DNA from: Endozoicomonas sp965198415
Lineage (GTDB): Bacteria > Pseudomonadota > Gammaproteobacteria > Pseudomonadales > Endozoicomonadaceae
Assembly: GCA_965198415.1 (NCBI GenBank)
Contig: CBDAPN010000032.1
Coordinates: 558,001 to 622,000, forward strand
DNA: 64,000 nt
Direction: 5' to 3'
Each line of letters starts with the position of its first letter. The first letter of the stretch is position 1. Under the pieces are notes generated by a model. It was not told the DNA's origin and did not search any database. It worked only from the letters and a program-made list of their open reading frames with translations. The position numbers and the translations under genes are program-made. Shown here piece after piece: positions 29,013-37,173 of the stretch.

Positions 29013-29088
29013 TCCCCGATAGCTCAGTTGGTAGAGCAAATGACTGTTAATCATTGGGTCGCTGGTTCGAGTCCAGCTCGGGGAGCCA
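29013..29088 (+). tRNA. tRNA-Asn (GTT), copy 1
   Basis: 76 nt. Acceptor TCCCCGA pairs with TCGGGGA, anticodon GTT within CTGTTAATC, T arm GGTTCGAGTCC, and CCA encoded. It is 41 bases before a tRNA-Lys. Confidence 0.97.
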
Positions 29089-29128
29089 ATATTTATGGAG
29101 TTGGCCTGAAATTTTCAGGTCTGCCCAA

Positions 29129-29204
29129 GGGTCGTTAGCTCAGTTGGTAGAGCAGTTGGCTTTTAACCAATTGGTCGTAGGTTCGAATCCTACACGACCC
29201 ACCA
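29129..29204 (+). tRNA. tRNA-Lys (TTT), copy 1
   Basis: 76 nt. Acceptor GGGTCGT pairs with ACGACCC, anticodon TTT within CTTTTAACC, T arm GGTTCGAATCC, CCA encoded. Followed by a Rho-independent terminator. Confidence 0.97.
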
Positions 29205-29223
29205 CTTCAGCAAAGCGCTGGAG

Positions 29224-29256
29224 AAAAAGCCGCCCTGAAAACTGGCGGTTTTTTTT
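29224..29256 (+). terminator. Rho-independent terminator after first tRNA pair
   Basis: AAAAAGCCGCC, loop CTGAAAACT, then GGCGG followed by eight T. It lies 20 bases after tRNA-Lys copy 1, so the first Asn-Lys pair is probably one transcript and the remaining tRNAs need another promoter or read-through. Confidence 0.85.
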
Positions 29257-29333
29257 ATCGCTGAAGCTGCTTGATTGCAGCAATAAATACAGTTTTAGAT
29301 TTACAGCTTGATACAGAAGTTAAAATTTATTAA

Positions 29334-29409
29334 GGGTCGTTAGCTCAGTTGGTAGAGCAGTTGGCTTTTAACCAATTGGTCGTAGGTTCGAATCCTACAC
29401 GACCCACCA
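29334..29409 (+). tRNA. tRNA-Lys (TTT), copy 2
   Basis: 76 nt, identical in sequence to Lys copy 1, CCA encoded. It stands after the internal terminator and before the second Asn gene. Confidence 0.97.
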
Positions 29410-29463
29410 ACTTTTAATCCTGTTATTTACTGCGCTGGAAAAAAACTAAAACTGTCTTTTCGT

Positions 29464-29539
29464 TCCCCGATAGCTCAGTTGGTAGAGCAAATGACTGTTA
29501 ATCATTGGGTCGCTGGTTCGAGTCCAGCTCGGGGAGCCA
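29464..29539 (+). tRNA. tRNA-Asn (GTT), copy 2
   Basis: 76 nt, identical to Asn copy 1, CCA encoded. The spacer to the following tRNA-Lys resembles the spacer after Asn copy 1 (both end in CAGGTCTGCCCAA), indicating duplication of an Asn-Lys unit. Confidence 0.97.
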
Positions 29540-29576
29540 ACACTTTATGGAGTGGACCTGAAACAGGTCTGCCCAA

Positions 29577-29652
29577 GGGTCGTTAGCTCAGTTGGTAGAG
29601 CAGTTGGCTTTTAACCAATTGGTCGTAGGTTCGAATCCTACACGACCCACCA
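29577..29652 (+). tRNA. tRNA-Lys (TTT), copy 3
   Basis: 76 nt, identical to the other Lys copies, CCA encoded. Second member of the duplicated Asn-Lys unit. Confidence 0.97.
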
Positions 29653-29671
29653 CTCACAAAATCACCGCAAT

Positions 29672-29747
29672 TCCCCGATAGCTCAGTTGGTAGAGCAAAT
29701 GACTGTTAATCATTGGGTCGCTGGTTCGAGTCCAGCTCGGGGAGCCA
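29672..29747 (+). tRNA. tRNA-Asn (GTT), copy 3
   Basis: 76 nt, identical to the other Asn copies, CCA encoded. Starts 19 bases after Lys copy 3. Confidence 0.97.
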
Positions 29748-30100
29748 CTTCTTTCAGGTAGTCAAACCGTCTTGGTTGTTGCCAAAAAATCCATACCTTG
29801 TCATCTACCTTAATTTAACTGCTAAGTTGTGCTCCGGGTTTGATGTGGCTGATTGCACTCTATCAATACTGAAAACAAAACCTTGAGGCAGCTTGTTCGG
29901 AAACTACCAATGAGGCCAATATGGGCTTTACATGCATAGGGGGTATGAGTAGGATGTGCGCTTGTTGAGTTTATCTTGAGTAAAGCAGCTAAACGTTACC
30001 TTCAACAAGCTAAAGTGAACACCTTAATTGAATGCTCACTTTACTATAAATTATCTAAAAGTTGCTTTTACTCGAAACAGTGTTTTACTGTTAAGACATC
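29748..30100. other. Gene-free gap inside the tRNA array
   Basis: 353 bases without a supportable ORF. It contains one clean inverted repeat, TAAAGTGA at 30011 with TCACTTTA ending at 30043 (17-base loop), 58 bases before the last tRNA-Lys. The last tRNA probably has its own promoter in the AT-rich stretch 30044-30095. Confidence 0.4.
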
Positions 30101-30176
30101 GGGTCGTTAGCTCAGTTGGTAGAGCAGTTGGCTTTTAACCAATTGGTCGTAGGTTCGAATCCTACACGACCCACCA
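30101..30176 (+). tRNA. tRNA-Lys (TTT), copy 4
   Basis: 76 nt, identical to the other Lys copies, CCA encoded. Separated from the main array by 353 bases and followed by its own terminator. Confidence 0.97.
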
Positions 30177-30185
30177 TTTTTACAG

Positions 30186-30217
30186 CCGTTGGCATCCTTT
30201 TTGTCAGCGGTTTTTTT
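30186..30217 (+). terminator. Rho-independent terminator after last tRNA-Lys
   Basis: CCGTTG pairs with CAGCGG (one G-T wobble) and is followed by seven T, ten bases after tRNA-Lys copy 4. The opposing ndh gene ends 22 bases further on. Confidence 0.65.
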
Positions 30218-30238
30218 ATGCCTGTCGGCATAGATTAC

Positions 30239-31540
30239 TCAATGCAATTTCAGGTGCGGCCTGGTGGTTTTGCTGATCCAGTCTTTAATCACCAGCGTGC
30301 CCGTTTTGAGTTTGCCAAACAGGGCTATCTGGTGCATACGATACAAACTGATATAAACCCACTTGGCCAGAATACCTTCAACCATCATATCGCCAGTCAC
30401 GGAGCCCATCAGGTTGCCCACCGCATTAAACCGGCTCAGTGATATCAACGAACCATGATCCTTGTATTTAAATGCTAACGGTGTCTGGCCACGGGCCTGC
30501 CTGATCAGGCTTTTGGCCAACAGAGTCGCCTGTTGATGGGCTGCCTGTGCCCGGGCGGGAATGACCAAGTGGTTATTTTTTTCGTCTGTTAAGGTGCAGC
30601 TGGCGCAGTCACCCATGGCGTAAATGTTCTCATCCATCGTCGTTTGCAAGGTGGGTTTAACGACCAGCTGGTTGATGCGATTGGTTTCCAGCCCGTCGAT
30701 ACTGGCCAAAAAACCCGGAGCCTTAATGCCAGCAGCCCAAATACGCAGATCGCACTCAATAAACTCACCATCCCGGCTAGTCATCCCATCGGCTTTAATG
30801 TCGCTGACCAGCTTACCAGTCAACACCTGAATACCCATTTTGGTCAGCTGCTTGTGTACTCTGCTGCTAATACGCGCAGGCAGTGCCGGTAAAATTCGCT
30901 CGCCACCTTCAATGATGGTCACCTCAAGGTGTTCAGGTTTTATGGCATCGAGCCCGTATCGCGCCAGCTCAATGGCAGCAAAATGAAGTTGTGCTGCCAA
31001 TTCTACCCCCGTAGCTCCGGCACCAATAATGGCAACTCGCAACTTCGATACCGGGTTACCACTGGCTTGGGCATGCAGGTAATGATTGAGAAGCGTCGTA
31101 TGAATACGCTCCGCCTGCTGACGATTGTCAAGGAACAGGCAATGCTCTTTAGCGCCTGGGGTGTTGAAGTCGTTCGCCGTACTGCCAACAGCAATAACAA
31201 GCTGGTCATATTTCAGGGTTCGTGCTGGTACAACTTGTTGACCATTGTCGTCGGTAATCGGGCTTAGGCTGATAAGTTGCTCCCGACGGTTAAGGCCATC
31301 CATTCTACCCGGCATAAAGTGAAAGTGACTCCACTTAGCCTGCGCCAAATAACTGAGCTCGTCTTCAAAGGCATTTAAAGAACCTGCGGCTACTTCGTGC
31401 AGTAGCGGTTTCCAGAAATGGGTATTGTGGGCATCCACCAGCGTGATTTGCGCGCGCTGCTTTTTGCCCAGGGTATTCCCAAGCCGTGTTGCCAGCTCAA
31501 GCCCTCCCGCTCCACCGCCAACAATAACAATTTTTTTCAT
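30239..31540 (-). CDS. ndh: Type II NADH:quinone oxidoreductase
   Basis: Single-subunit, non-proton-pumping NADH dehydrogenase that passes electrons from NADH to the quinone pool at the inner membrane. The FAD-binding Rossmann motif IVIVGGGAGGLELATRLG is at the N-terminus, the NADH-binding GxGxxG is in VAIIGAGATGVELAAQL, and the second FAD motif is NIYAMGDCAS. It has 433 residues from ATG 31540, which has AAGG at good spacing; the frame opens six codons earlier. The C-terminal amphipathic region (IALFGKLKTGTLVIKDWI) fits membrane attachment. It could deliver electrons to menaquinone made by the men cluster, but the quinone used is not deducible. Confidence 0.94.
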   Translation of the reverse strand: MKKIVIVGGGAGGLELATRLGNTLGKKQRAQITLVDAHNTHFWKPLLHEVAAGSLNAFEDELSYLAQAKWSHFHFMPGRMDGLNRREQLISLSPITDDNGQQVVPARTLKYDQLVIAVGSTANDFNTPGAKEHCLFLDNRQQAERIHTTLLNHYLHAQASGNPVSKLRVAIIGAGATGVELAAQLHFAAIELARYGLDAIKPEHLEVTIIEGGERILPALPARISSRVHKQLTKMGIQVLTGKLVSDIKADGMTSRDGEFIECDLRIWAAGIKAPGFLASIDGLETNRINQLVVKPTLQTTMDENIYAMGDCASCTLTDEKNNHLVIPARAQAAHQQATLLAKSLIRQARGQTPLAFKYKDHGSLISLSRFNAVGNLMGSVTGDMMVEGILAKWVYISLYRMHQIALFGKLKTGTLVIKDWISKTTRPHLKLH

Positions 31541-31630
31541 ATCGCCTTGATTCATCATTACGTCCGTTATCTTAATGTTTGGTTATTTTTGGGTGAAATT
31601 ATCAGGGTTTTCAGCAATCATCGCCCGTAT

Positions 31631-31684
31631 GCGCTCCCAACTGGGCGTTCCCAACTAGGCGTTCCCAGCTAGGCGCTCCCAACC
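31631..31684. repeat. 14-bp tandem repeat, about 3.9 copies
   Basis: Units GCGCTCCCAACTGG, GCGTTCCCAACTAG, GCGTTCCCAGCTAG and a partial GCGCTCCCAACC follow each other without spacers. It lies in the 169-base gap between the DUF3094 gene and ndh, upstream of ndh, so it could vary in copy number and affect spacing there. Confidence 0.85.
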
Positions 31685-31709
31685 ATATTCAATCAGCCTT
31701 CTGATTGCT

Positions 31710-31937
31710 TCAAAGAGGTAGAAAAAAATAACCAATCAGTCGGCTTAAAAGCCCAAGCAGGACAATCACCAGCGTCAGCCAGCCCATAAGGTGAAATGGC
31801 TTAAAAGAAGCACGCTCAACTTTGTTGATGCCCTCACTTACATACCGGTCAACGCGCTCTTGATCTTTTGGGTAGAGCCGTTCGGGCTGATCCTGGATGT
31901 TTTTTTTGCGAGGCGCTGTTACAGTGTCGTGACTCAT
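31710..31937 (-). CDS. DUF3094 family small membrane protein
   Basis: 75 residues. A soluble N-terminal part contains LYPKDQERVDRYVSEGINKVER, the hallmark of DUF3094 (here quoted in part: YPKDQERVDRYVSEG), and one C-terminal membrane helix (GWLTLVIVLLGLLSRLIGYF). The function is unknown; the family is found in Pseudomonas and Oceanospirillales. MSHDTVTA is chosen as the start because AAGGGA lies upstream; the frame is open 13 codons further. It is upstream of ndh on the same strand. Confidence 0.82.
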   Translation of the reverse strand: MSHDTVTAPRKKNIQDQPERLYPKDQERVDRYVSEGINKVERASFKPFHLMGWLTLVIVLLGLLSRLIGYFFLPL

Positions 31938-32207
31938 GGTGACAATCCCTTTTTCATTCATCGAAACTTCTAGCAAGGCTTTATTCAGGAGGTGTTCCGG
32001 GAATAGTCAGCCTCCGTCGGCTTTAGGCTCTGACTGGTGATAATATACACAGTTCAAGGCACTTCCAGAACCGGTACATCATGGCGACACCGCACAAAAT
32101 CGCTATGCTGGCGAAAAGTTAGCGTGTAGTTGTCAATCAAAGCGTCGCTTGAAAGCCAGTAAGTTTTCACAATGCTGATAACTATAGTTCGTCTTGAAGG
32201 ATACAAA

Positions 32208-32891
32208 ATGAAACTTAACAGGGATTTATTAGCACTGGCCTTTAAGCAGTGGCTGTACCAATGGCGGCAGACTGTTCGTGAGATCCGTCTTTACGGTCAC
32301 AAACCCCGATTCATTCTGCCCTGGCTGTGGCTGAAGTGCAGCTATCTTCTTGATAGTCCTTACGCAGTCAGTCGTCGTTACCAGCGCCGTAACAAAGCAA
32401 AAAATATTTATGTTTACGGTGAAACACCCTTAACGACACTGCAAATGATTGCCGAAAAATCCGGCGTGACGTCGGCGGATCACGTCTTTGAACTGGGTGC
32501 TGGCAGTGGTTTCACCAGCCTTTGGTTGCGTGGAATTCTGGAGTGTCAGGTCACCGCCATTGAATTAATTCCGCTGTTTTGCTGGCGTTTGCACCGAACC
32601 GTTCGACGAATGAGACTCACCGGTGTCGATGTACGATGCGCTGACTATCTGCATACCCCTTTAGACGACGCATCCATTATTTATCTATATGGCTCTAATC
32701 TCGACGACACAGCCATTAGAAAGCTGGCTACACGACTGGCCACGCTTCCTGAAGGTGTCAGGGTGATTACCATCAGTTATGCACTTCAGCCTTATATTGA
32801 GCTTCCGTCGTTTGTGATGGTGAGTCGGTTTTGTGTGCCTTTTGAGTGGGGAGAAGCTGAGGTTTTTGTGCAGAAGATTAAAAGATCATAA
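32208..32891 (+). CDS. Class I SAM-dependent methyltransferase, substrate unknown
   Basis: 227 residues. After a basic, Trp-rich N-terminal region there is a Rossmann methyltransferase core: motif I is VFELGAGSGFTSLWL, motif II acidic residue is in VTAIELIPLFC, and later strands are VDVRCADYL and ASIIYLYGS. Substrate identity cannot be read from sequence. The start is ATG 32208 with GAAGGA upstream; an earlier in-frame ATG at 32172 lacks a ribosome-binding site. Its 3' end overlaps the stop of the next, opposing gene by six bases. Confidence 0.85.
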   Translation: MKLNRDLLALAFKQWLYQWRQTVREIRLYGHKPRFILPWLWLKCSYLLDSPYAVSRRYQRRNKAKNIYVYGETPLTTLQMIAEKSGVTSADHVFELGAGSGFTSLWLRGILECQVTAIELIPLFCWRLHRTVRRMRLTGVDVRCADYLHTPLDDASIIYLYGSNLDDTAIRKLATRLATLPEGVRVITISYALQPYIELPSFVMVSRFCVPFEWGEAEVFVQKIKRS

Positions 32892-34586
32892 CTTATTGTT
32901 CGTATCCTGCGACAGTTCAACATGCTCTTTAAGCAATTCGATTAAGGATAGTTTGCCACGCCCCTGATTTTCTGGAATAAGTACCTTACTGACAGAAGAT
33001 GGCAGACGCATATTAATACCAATTTCTTCTATTTTTTTCTTCAACTTATGAAATAAGTTCTGCCGTATATTTGGTACGAATGGACCGTTTAATGTTGACC
33101 TTTCATCCAACCGTGCAAAGGGGATATGAATACTCAGTTCGCCGCCTTGAGTACTTTCTTTAACTCTGGTTTTCTCAGAATTTAAGGTATCGACCAAACA
33201 AGTTTGCAGCAACTTTTGTACTTGAGTTAACCCTTCCTCGTTCAGGCCCGATGCAGCAAGGCTATTAAGGTCAATCACACCGCCTGAAATATGAGCGCCC
33301 AGGCGAACGGAAGCGATGGATTCGTTGGGCTGACTTTTGGTCAAGCTTTTTCGCAGTGATTTGGGCAACCACTCGGGACAGAATTCATTCAGTTGCTCAA
33401 AATTGGCCTGCAGCGTGAACACAACCTCACCATTTAGCGCCTCATCGAGACGTAAATAGCCACTCTTAAACTTTACCGGCCCACTTTCAAGGCTATCCAG
33501 CTCAATGTGTTCCAGTTGTACTTTCGCAGTTGATACATCAAGCCCGTCTTTAATAAATGGCATTTCCTGACTGTAATAAAAATCCTTAAAAAAAATCGTC
33601 GAGTCATCGGTAAAGCCAAAATTTTTCAGATAATCACCAGCTTCCTCTACCTTGACAGTCATCCCTTTGCTAGTGAAATTTACTGTGCTTTGCTCATCAC
33701 TGCTTATATTTATATTGCTCCACCCCGAGCTATGGTGTGGTGCTTGTTTGTCGTCGGCACTCTGGGGAGCGGTTTGCTCGTTGATGAATAATGGTGGCAA
33801 AGTGGATTTGAGCCAGTTGCAATAATTGGCAACCGTCATACCGACCAGCGAGAGCAGGTTGGTTTCACCCGCTAATGAAAATTCAGATGTATTAAGCGTA
33901 ATGGTGGAAGAAGAGCCTTTACCGGTATCAATTTCGATTTTAAAGCTAAGCGCATCCGCTGAAAGCCCCAGTTTTTCATTTTCCACCGCCTCGCTATTGT
34001 GCTTTGCGGTGAGATTCAAGAGCTTTATCTCGCTGATTGTTACGCCGTAGTCCGGGTAGTCAATTTTGAACCGGGCGTTATTGATTTCCAGATTCCTGCT
34101 CTCGCCCATCAGAAGATCCGCCGCAGAGCTTGAAAGCTGAATGATCTCATCATTCGTTATATTGACAACGTTTATGCCACCCTTAGCCAAAAGCGGGGTG
34201 ATAAAATCGGAACCATTGACCATAGCTGCCATAGTTTGGCCAACCGCAGCACTAAAGCCAGCGAGCCCACCAACAAACTTTGCAGTCATTGGTATAGCGT
34301 TATCAAGGCTGGAGTACATCTCGTTGAAAGTGTTTGCTGTGGTAGCGTAAAAATCTTGGAAAAACGCTTTAGAAACTTGGTAAGCCGTGGTGGTTTCGAG
34401 CGTATTGAATAGTGGGTTAACTAAATTTTCAGCAAGATAACAGACGGTTGAGCGTTCACTTAAAGCAGTGCCGCTTTGCTCTTTGGGTGTCTCCCTTAGC
34501 CCTTGTGTCAAATATGACTGCAGCGGTGCAGTGGTTGGGGGTTGTGAGTTGATTTGATTATTTTGAATTGGCGGTAAGTGATCCAT
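32886..34586 (-). CDS. Unknown 566-residue protein, candidate secreted or host-directed protein
   Basis: No family recognised. The N-terminal 45 residues are polar and Pro/Gln/Ser/Thr rich with no Sec signal, of the kind seen in type III effector leaders. A helical segment follows (YQVSKAFFQDFYATTANTFNEMY) with a short hydrophobic Gly/Ala-rich patch (KFVGGLAGFSAAVGQTMAAM). The central and C-terminal parts alternate beta-like amphipathic strands (NLEINNARFKIDYPDYGVTI) and a basic helix (HKLKKKIEEIGINM). AAAGG stands before ATG 34586. No enzyme motif is visible. The effector idea is inference only. Confidence 0.7.
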   Translation of the reverse strand: MDHLPPIQNNQINSQPPTTAPLQSYLTQGLRETPKEQSGTALSERSTVCYLAENLVNPLFNTLETTTAYQVSKAFFQDFYATTANTFNEMYSSLDNAIPMTAKFVGGLAGFSAAVGQTMAAMVNGSDFITPLLAKGGINVVNITNDEIIQLSSSAADLLMGESRNLEINNARFKIDYPDYGVTISEIKLLNLTAKHNSEAVENEKLGLSADALSFKIEIDTGKGSSSTITLNTSEFSLAGETNLLSLVGMTVANYCNWLKSTLPPLFINEQTAPQSADDKQAPHHSSGWSNINISSDEQSTVNFTSKGMTVKVEEAGDYLKNFGFTDDSTIFFKDFYYSQEMPFIKDGLDVSTAKVQLEHIELDSLESGPVKFKSGYLRLDEALNGEVVFTLQANFEQLNEFCPEWLPKSLRKSLTKSQPNESIASVRLGAHISGGVIDLNSLAASGLNEEGLTQVQKLLQTCLVDTLNSEKTRVKESTQGGELSIHIPFARLDERSTLNGPFVPNIRQNLFHKLKKKIEEIGINMRLPSSVSKVLIPENQGRGKLSLIELLKEHVELSQDTNNKL

Positions 34587-34692
34587 AAGTCAAAAAGCCT
34601 TTTTATCAACAGGCTTACTATCGACAGCGCCAATTTAAACTTTAAAACGGGAGGTAACAAAGAACGGAGCAACTTGTTATGCACAAACCCTT

Positions 34693-35490
34693 TCAAAACA
34701 TGCGCTGTACAGACGAGAGCCTGTGCACAATTCGATTGCTGTATCGAACCACCAAATCAGGGATCTGCTGTTCGGGGAACTTATTCAAGCTGCCATGGAT
34801 AAACGCCCAGGCTGTATGAGCCTCCTTCATGGGCTGCATGGCGTGCGGGTGGGTACTGAGCTCGTCATTGAACTGCTTTATGCGCTGGTCAAACAGTTGA
34901 GTGAGATCTTTTAGTTGCCTTTGGCTGGTCATGGTGGCTTCGGTATCGGTGTTGGCCACCAGCAGGGCGAGGTAATCTTTGGTGATATATTGCATCAGCA
35001 GCGCCTGTTCCAGAAAGCGCAATGGCTGCTGTTTGCCCGGCTGACTGCTGGCCACTTTTTGCCGCAGCAACAACAGTTGACCGCTCATTTTATCAAGAGC
35101 ACGCAGCAAGGCAGTGACGGGAGGCGGTTCGGTGCTGGCCGGTACCGTGCTTAACCAGAAGATGTGCCGATTCACAACGGGCCATAAACTGGTAATCGAC
35201 GATAAAAGCTCGCTGGTTTCAGTACTGCTTTCTTTCGCTGGGAGTGCGTGAATGCCAAGGTTTAAGGCATGTTGCGCTTGTTGCAGCGCCTCTCGGGCGT
35301 CCTGATCGAGAAAATCCAGACGCAACCTATAAATGCTGATCTGTAATTTGCTGAGGCTTATTTCATGCTCAATAATGGTCTCGGCAAGCAAAGGAGCGTC
35401 TTTCTGGCTGGCTTCAGCGCCTTCGCCCCATGGCAGGGTGAAAAAAATAAACGCGAGCATGGCTTTAAAGGTTGCAGCACGAAAGTTCAT
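34693..35490 (-). CDS. Unknown exported helical protein
   Basis: 265 residues. The N-terminus has a signal peptide (basic start, then MLAFIFFTLPWGEGAEA) with a probable cleavage near Ala-Ser 27-28. The mature part is nearly all helix, with heptad-like stretches (ALQQAQHALNLGIHAL; RQLKDLTQLFDQRIKQF). The segment around ALLMQYITKDYLALLVA faintly resembles the PilJ-type sensory helical bundle (where a GRQRMLSQ motif is expected), but that motif is absent. No C-terminal membrane anchor is seen, so it is probably periplasmic. GGAAG precedes the ATG. It lies 106 bases upstream of the 566-residue protein gene, on the same strand. Confidence 0.72.
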   Translation of the reverse strand: MNFRAATFKAMLAFIFFTLPWGEGAEASQKDAPLLAETIIEHEISLSKLQISIYRLRLDFLDQDAREALQQAQHALNLGIHALPAKESSTETSELLSSITSLWPVVNRHIFWLSTVPASTEPPPVTALLRALDKMSGQLLLLRQKVASSQPGKQQPLRFLEQALLMQYITKDYLALLVANTDTEATMTSQRQLKDLTQLFDQRIKQFNDELSTHPHAMQPMKEAHTAWAFIHGSLNKFPEQQIPDLVVRYSNRIVHRLSSVQRMF

Positions 35491-36126
35491 TATGGCTTCC
35501 GGGTTGGAGATGGTTTGAAACTATCGGCTAACCAGGCACTGACTTAAGCTAGGTAGCTGTTCGATCAAGGTACTGCATTTATCGTCAGATATTAGCCCGT
35601 TTGGCCGTGCTGGTAAAAAAATTAGCATTAAAAGTTGGTGTCCGTTTTAATTGGCTGAGAAAATCCCTTAAACGAAACAGCCCAAAACACTGAACCAAAA
35701 CAAAGTGATTGCCCACGGCCAAACTTGATCGGTAATTTTCTCGCTACCACGCAGATCTTATTCCCGAAAAAAAATACTTTTGCAGATATAAAAACTGATT
35801 AATGTCTTCTGCAAGACCCAATGAAATTACACCGCACTGACGCCCCATTTAAAAAGACTTTCGTTCCATCTTAAGAGCTGCCAATGACCGGTTCGTGCAG
35901 CAACAAGCTCGTGAAAAAAAATTTCTGATGGTGGGGAACTTTATGACATGTGGGTAATCCTATTGATAGGACAACGCATTTGTTTTGGCACTTGAACTCA
36001 ACTATTTCTTCTGCGGAAAAAAATTATGACCTGATAAGTCACAACTCGAACAACAGCATCGAGGACTGGTCAAAAAGTACAATCTGACAGACACCATACT
36101 CTCTCACATCACAGGTTTTCTTAGGA
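35491..36126. other. 636-base intergenic region without a recognisable gene
   Basis: Separates the exported helical protein (minus strand) from a run of small unknown plus-strand genes. It is AT-rich with several A runs (35765-35772, 35913-35920) and no ORF with a start and ribosome-binding site. A TGGCAC-like hexamer near 35983 lacks the second half of a sigma-54 promoter. Confidence 0.35.
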
Positions 36127-36447
36127 ATGACAATATATAAAGCCTCTACACCTTGTACTCAACCAGATAAACCAGTACTTACTCAAAGTCAGGCTGGACA
36201 AAACGTCGTGACCACAGCCAAGTATAAAGGACGTTTGATCGCAGCGAGAGCCGTCTGTACGGTCGGCATTTTTGGCTTAGCTGCTTATCAAGGGGCGCAT
36301 ATAGCTAGACAACGGCAACAGCATGGCGATACCTCATTAAGCGAACGTCAAGGTGCTGCATGTTGTGTGGTATTCAGCGCCCTGGCATTAATGGCGCTAA
36401 ATGTTTTGGCAGACGCCATGGTCAAACTTTATGGCTACAGACCCTAA
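36127..36447 (+). CDS. Unknown small protein with two hydrophobic segments
   Basis: 106 residues. A polar N-terminus of about 35 residues (Thr/Gln/Pro-rich) is followed by two Ala-rich hydrophobic segments at about residues 40-60 and 77-98, separated by a charged loop (ARQRQQHGDTSLSERQG). A CC pair opens the second segment (AACCVVFSALALMALNVLAD). The layout, polar N-terminus then helical hairpin, resembles the next gene, though sequence identity is low. The start ATG has AGGA immediately before it, poorly spaced, so the start or even the gene is uncertain. Confidence 0.5.
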   Translation: MTIYKASTPCTQPDKPVLTQSQAGQNVVTTAKYKGRLIAARAVCTVGIFGLAAYQGAHIARQRQQHGDTSLSERQGAACCVVFSALALMALNVLADAMVKLYGYRP

Positions 36448-36687
36448 CCTATTACACCCCAACAGGCTGTAGAAGTCCGGTGTCGCCTTTGGTAGAGAGG
36501 TCACCCCCAATATAACTTCCTCTCCTTGTTGATGATGGCTTTGTGAGTTCCGATAACAGGAACCCCGGTGCAAGCCCATGAGGAAAGTGATGTTAGGGCA
36601 GTGCCAAATCATTGTGAGAAACACAGTGGTAACAATGGACATACCCGGATTTCAACTGCTCAACCACTGCAAAGGAGCTTAAGAACA

Positions 36688-37026
36688 ATGTTATCAGCTG
36701 TAAGCGATTCAAATACTGTTAATATCAGTGCCGCTACTGGCGGTGAAGGCCCGAACCAATCGGGGTGCTTTTGTTGCCGAACCATCGTTAAAATAAATGA
36801 CACACTGGATAAGTTAGGCTTCGACCCCCGTCGCTTAGCCCTTCTGGGTTTGGGTTCATTCGCCCTTTATGCAGCCTACTCGGAAGCCGGGCCTCAGGAC
36901 CGTCCAAAAATACTCATTGGAGCAGCCTTTGCCGGCGTTGCAGCTGCAGTGATAGATCACAATAAAGATGAAATAGTCAGCAGTGCCGTAAAGGTTGTTG
37001 ATACTGTCAGGCGCTACACAAGGTAG
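36688..37026 (+). CDS. Unknown small protein with two weak hydrophobic segments
   Basis: 112 residues. A polar N-terminus of about 25 residues leads into SGCFCCRTIVKIND, a cysteine cluster that could bind metal or be acylated. Then come two short hydrophobic segments (RLALLGLGSFALYAAYSEA and ILIGAAFAGVAAAVID). ATG 36688 follows AAGGAG at ten bases. The frame is open 40 codons upstream but without a better start. The layout is like the preceding small gene, so the two may be distant duplicates. Function unknown. Confidence 0.6.
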   Translation: MLSAVSDSNTVNISAATGGEGPNQSGCFCCRTIVKINDTLDKLGFDPRRLALLGLGSFALYAAYSEAGPQDRPKILIGAAFAGVAAAVIDHNKDEIVSSAVKVVDTVRRYTR

Positions 37027-37173
37027 CATGCCGGCTTCCCATATCATTCTGGAGATACACTCACTGGTGTGACAGAAAGTGAGTGTAACACACCTTCCCA
37101 CCTTATTTTTTGCGCCTGCTCAACCAAGCCAACGGGCTGAAGCAGTTGCATACGTTAACCAGAGCCAAACTTG

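Noticed and set aside
29013..29748. tRNA array as an integration hot spot with prophage or island
   Set aside because: No integrase, no transposase and no broken tRNA copy flank the array; the tRNA genes are all complete.
34693..35490. PilJ-type sensor domain in the exported helical protein
   Set aside because: The faint helical similarity lacks the GRQRMLSQ core motif and there is no membrane anchor or output domain, so no family was assigned.
35975..36000. TGGCAC word suggesting a sigma-54 promoter before the small unknown genes
   Set aside because: The TTGC half expected about five bases later is absent (CTCA instead).
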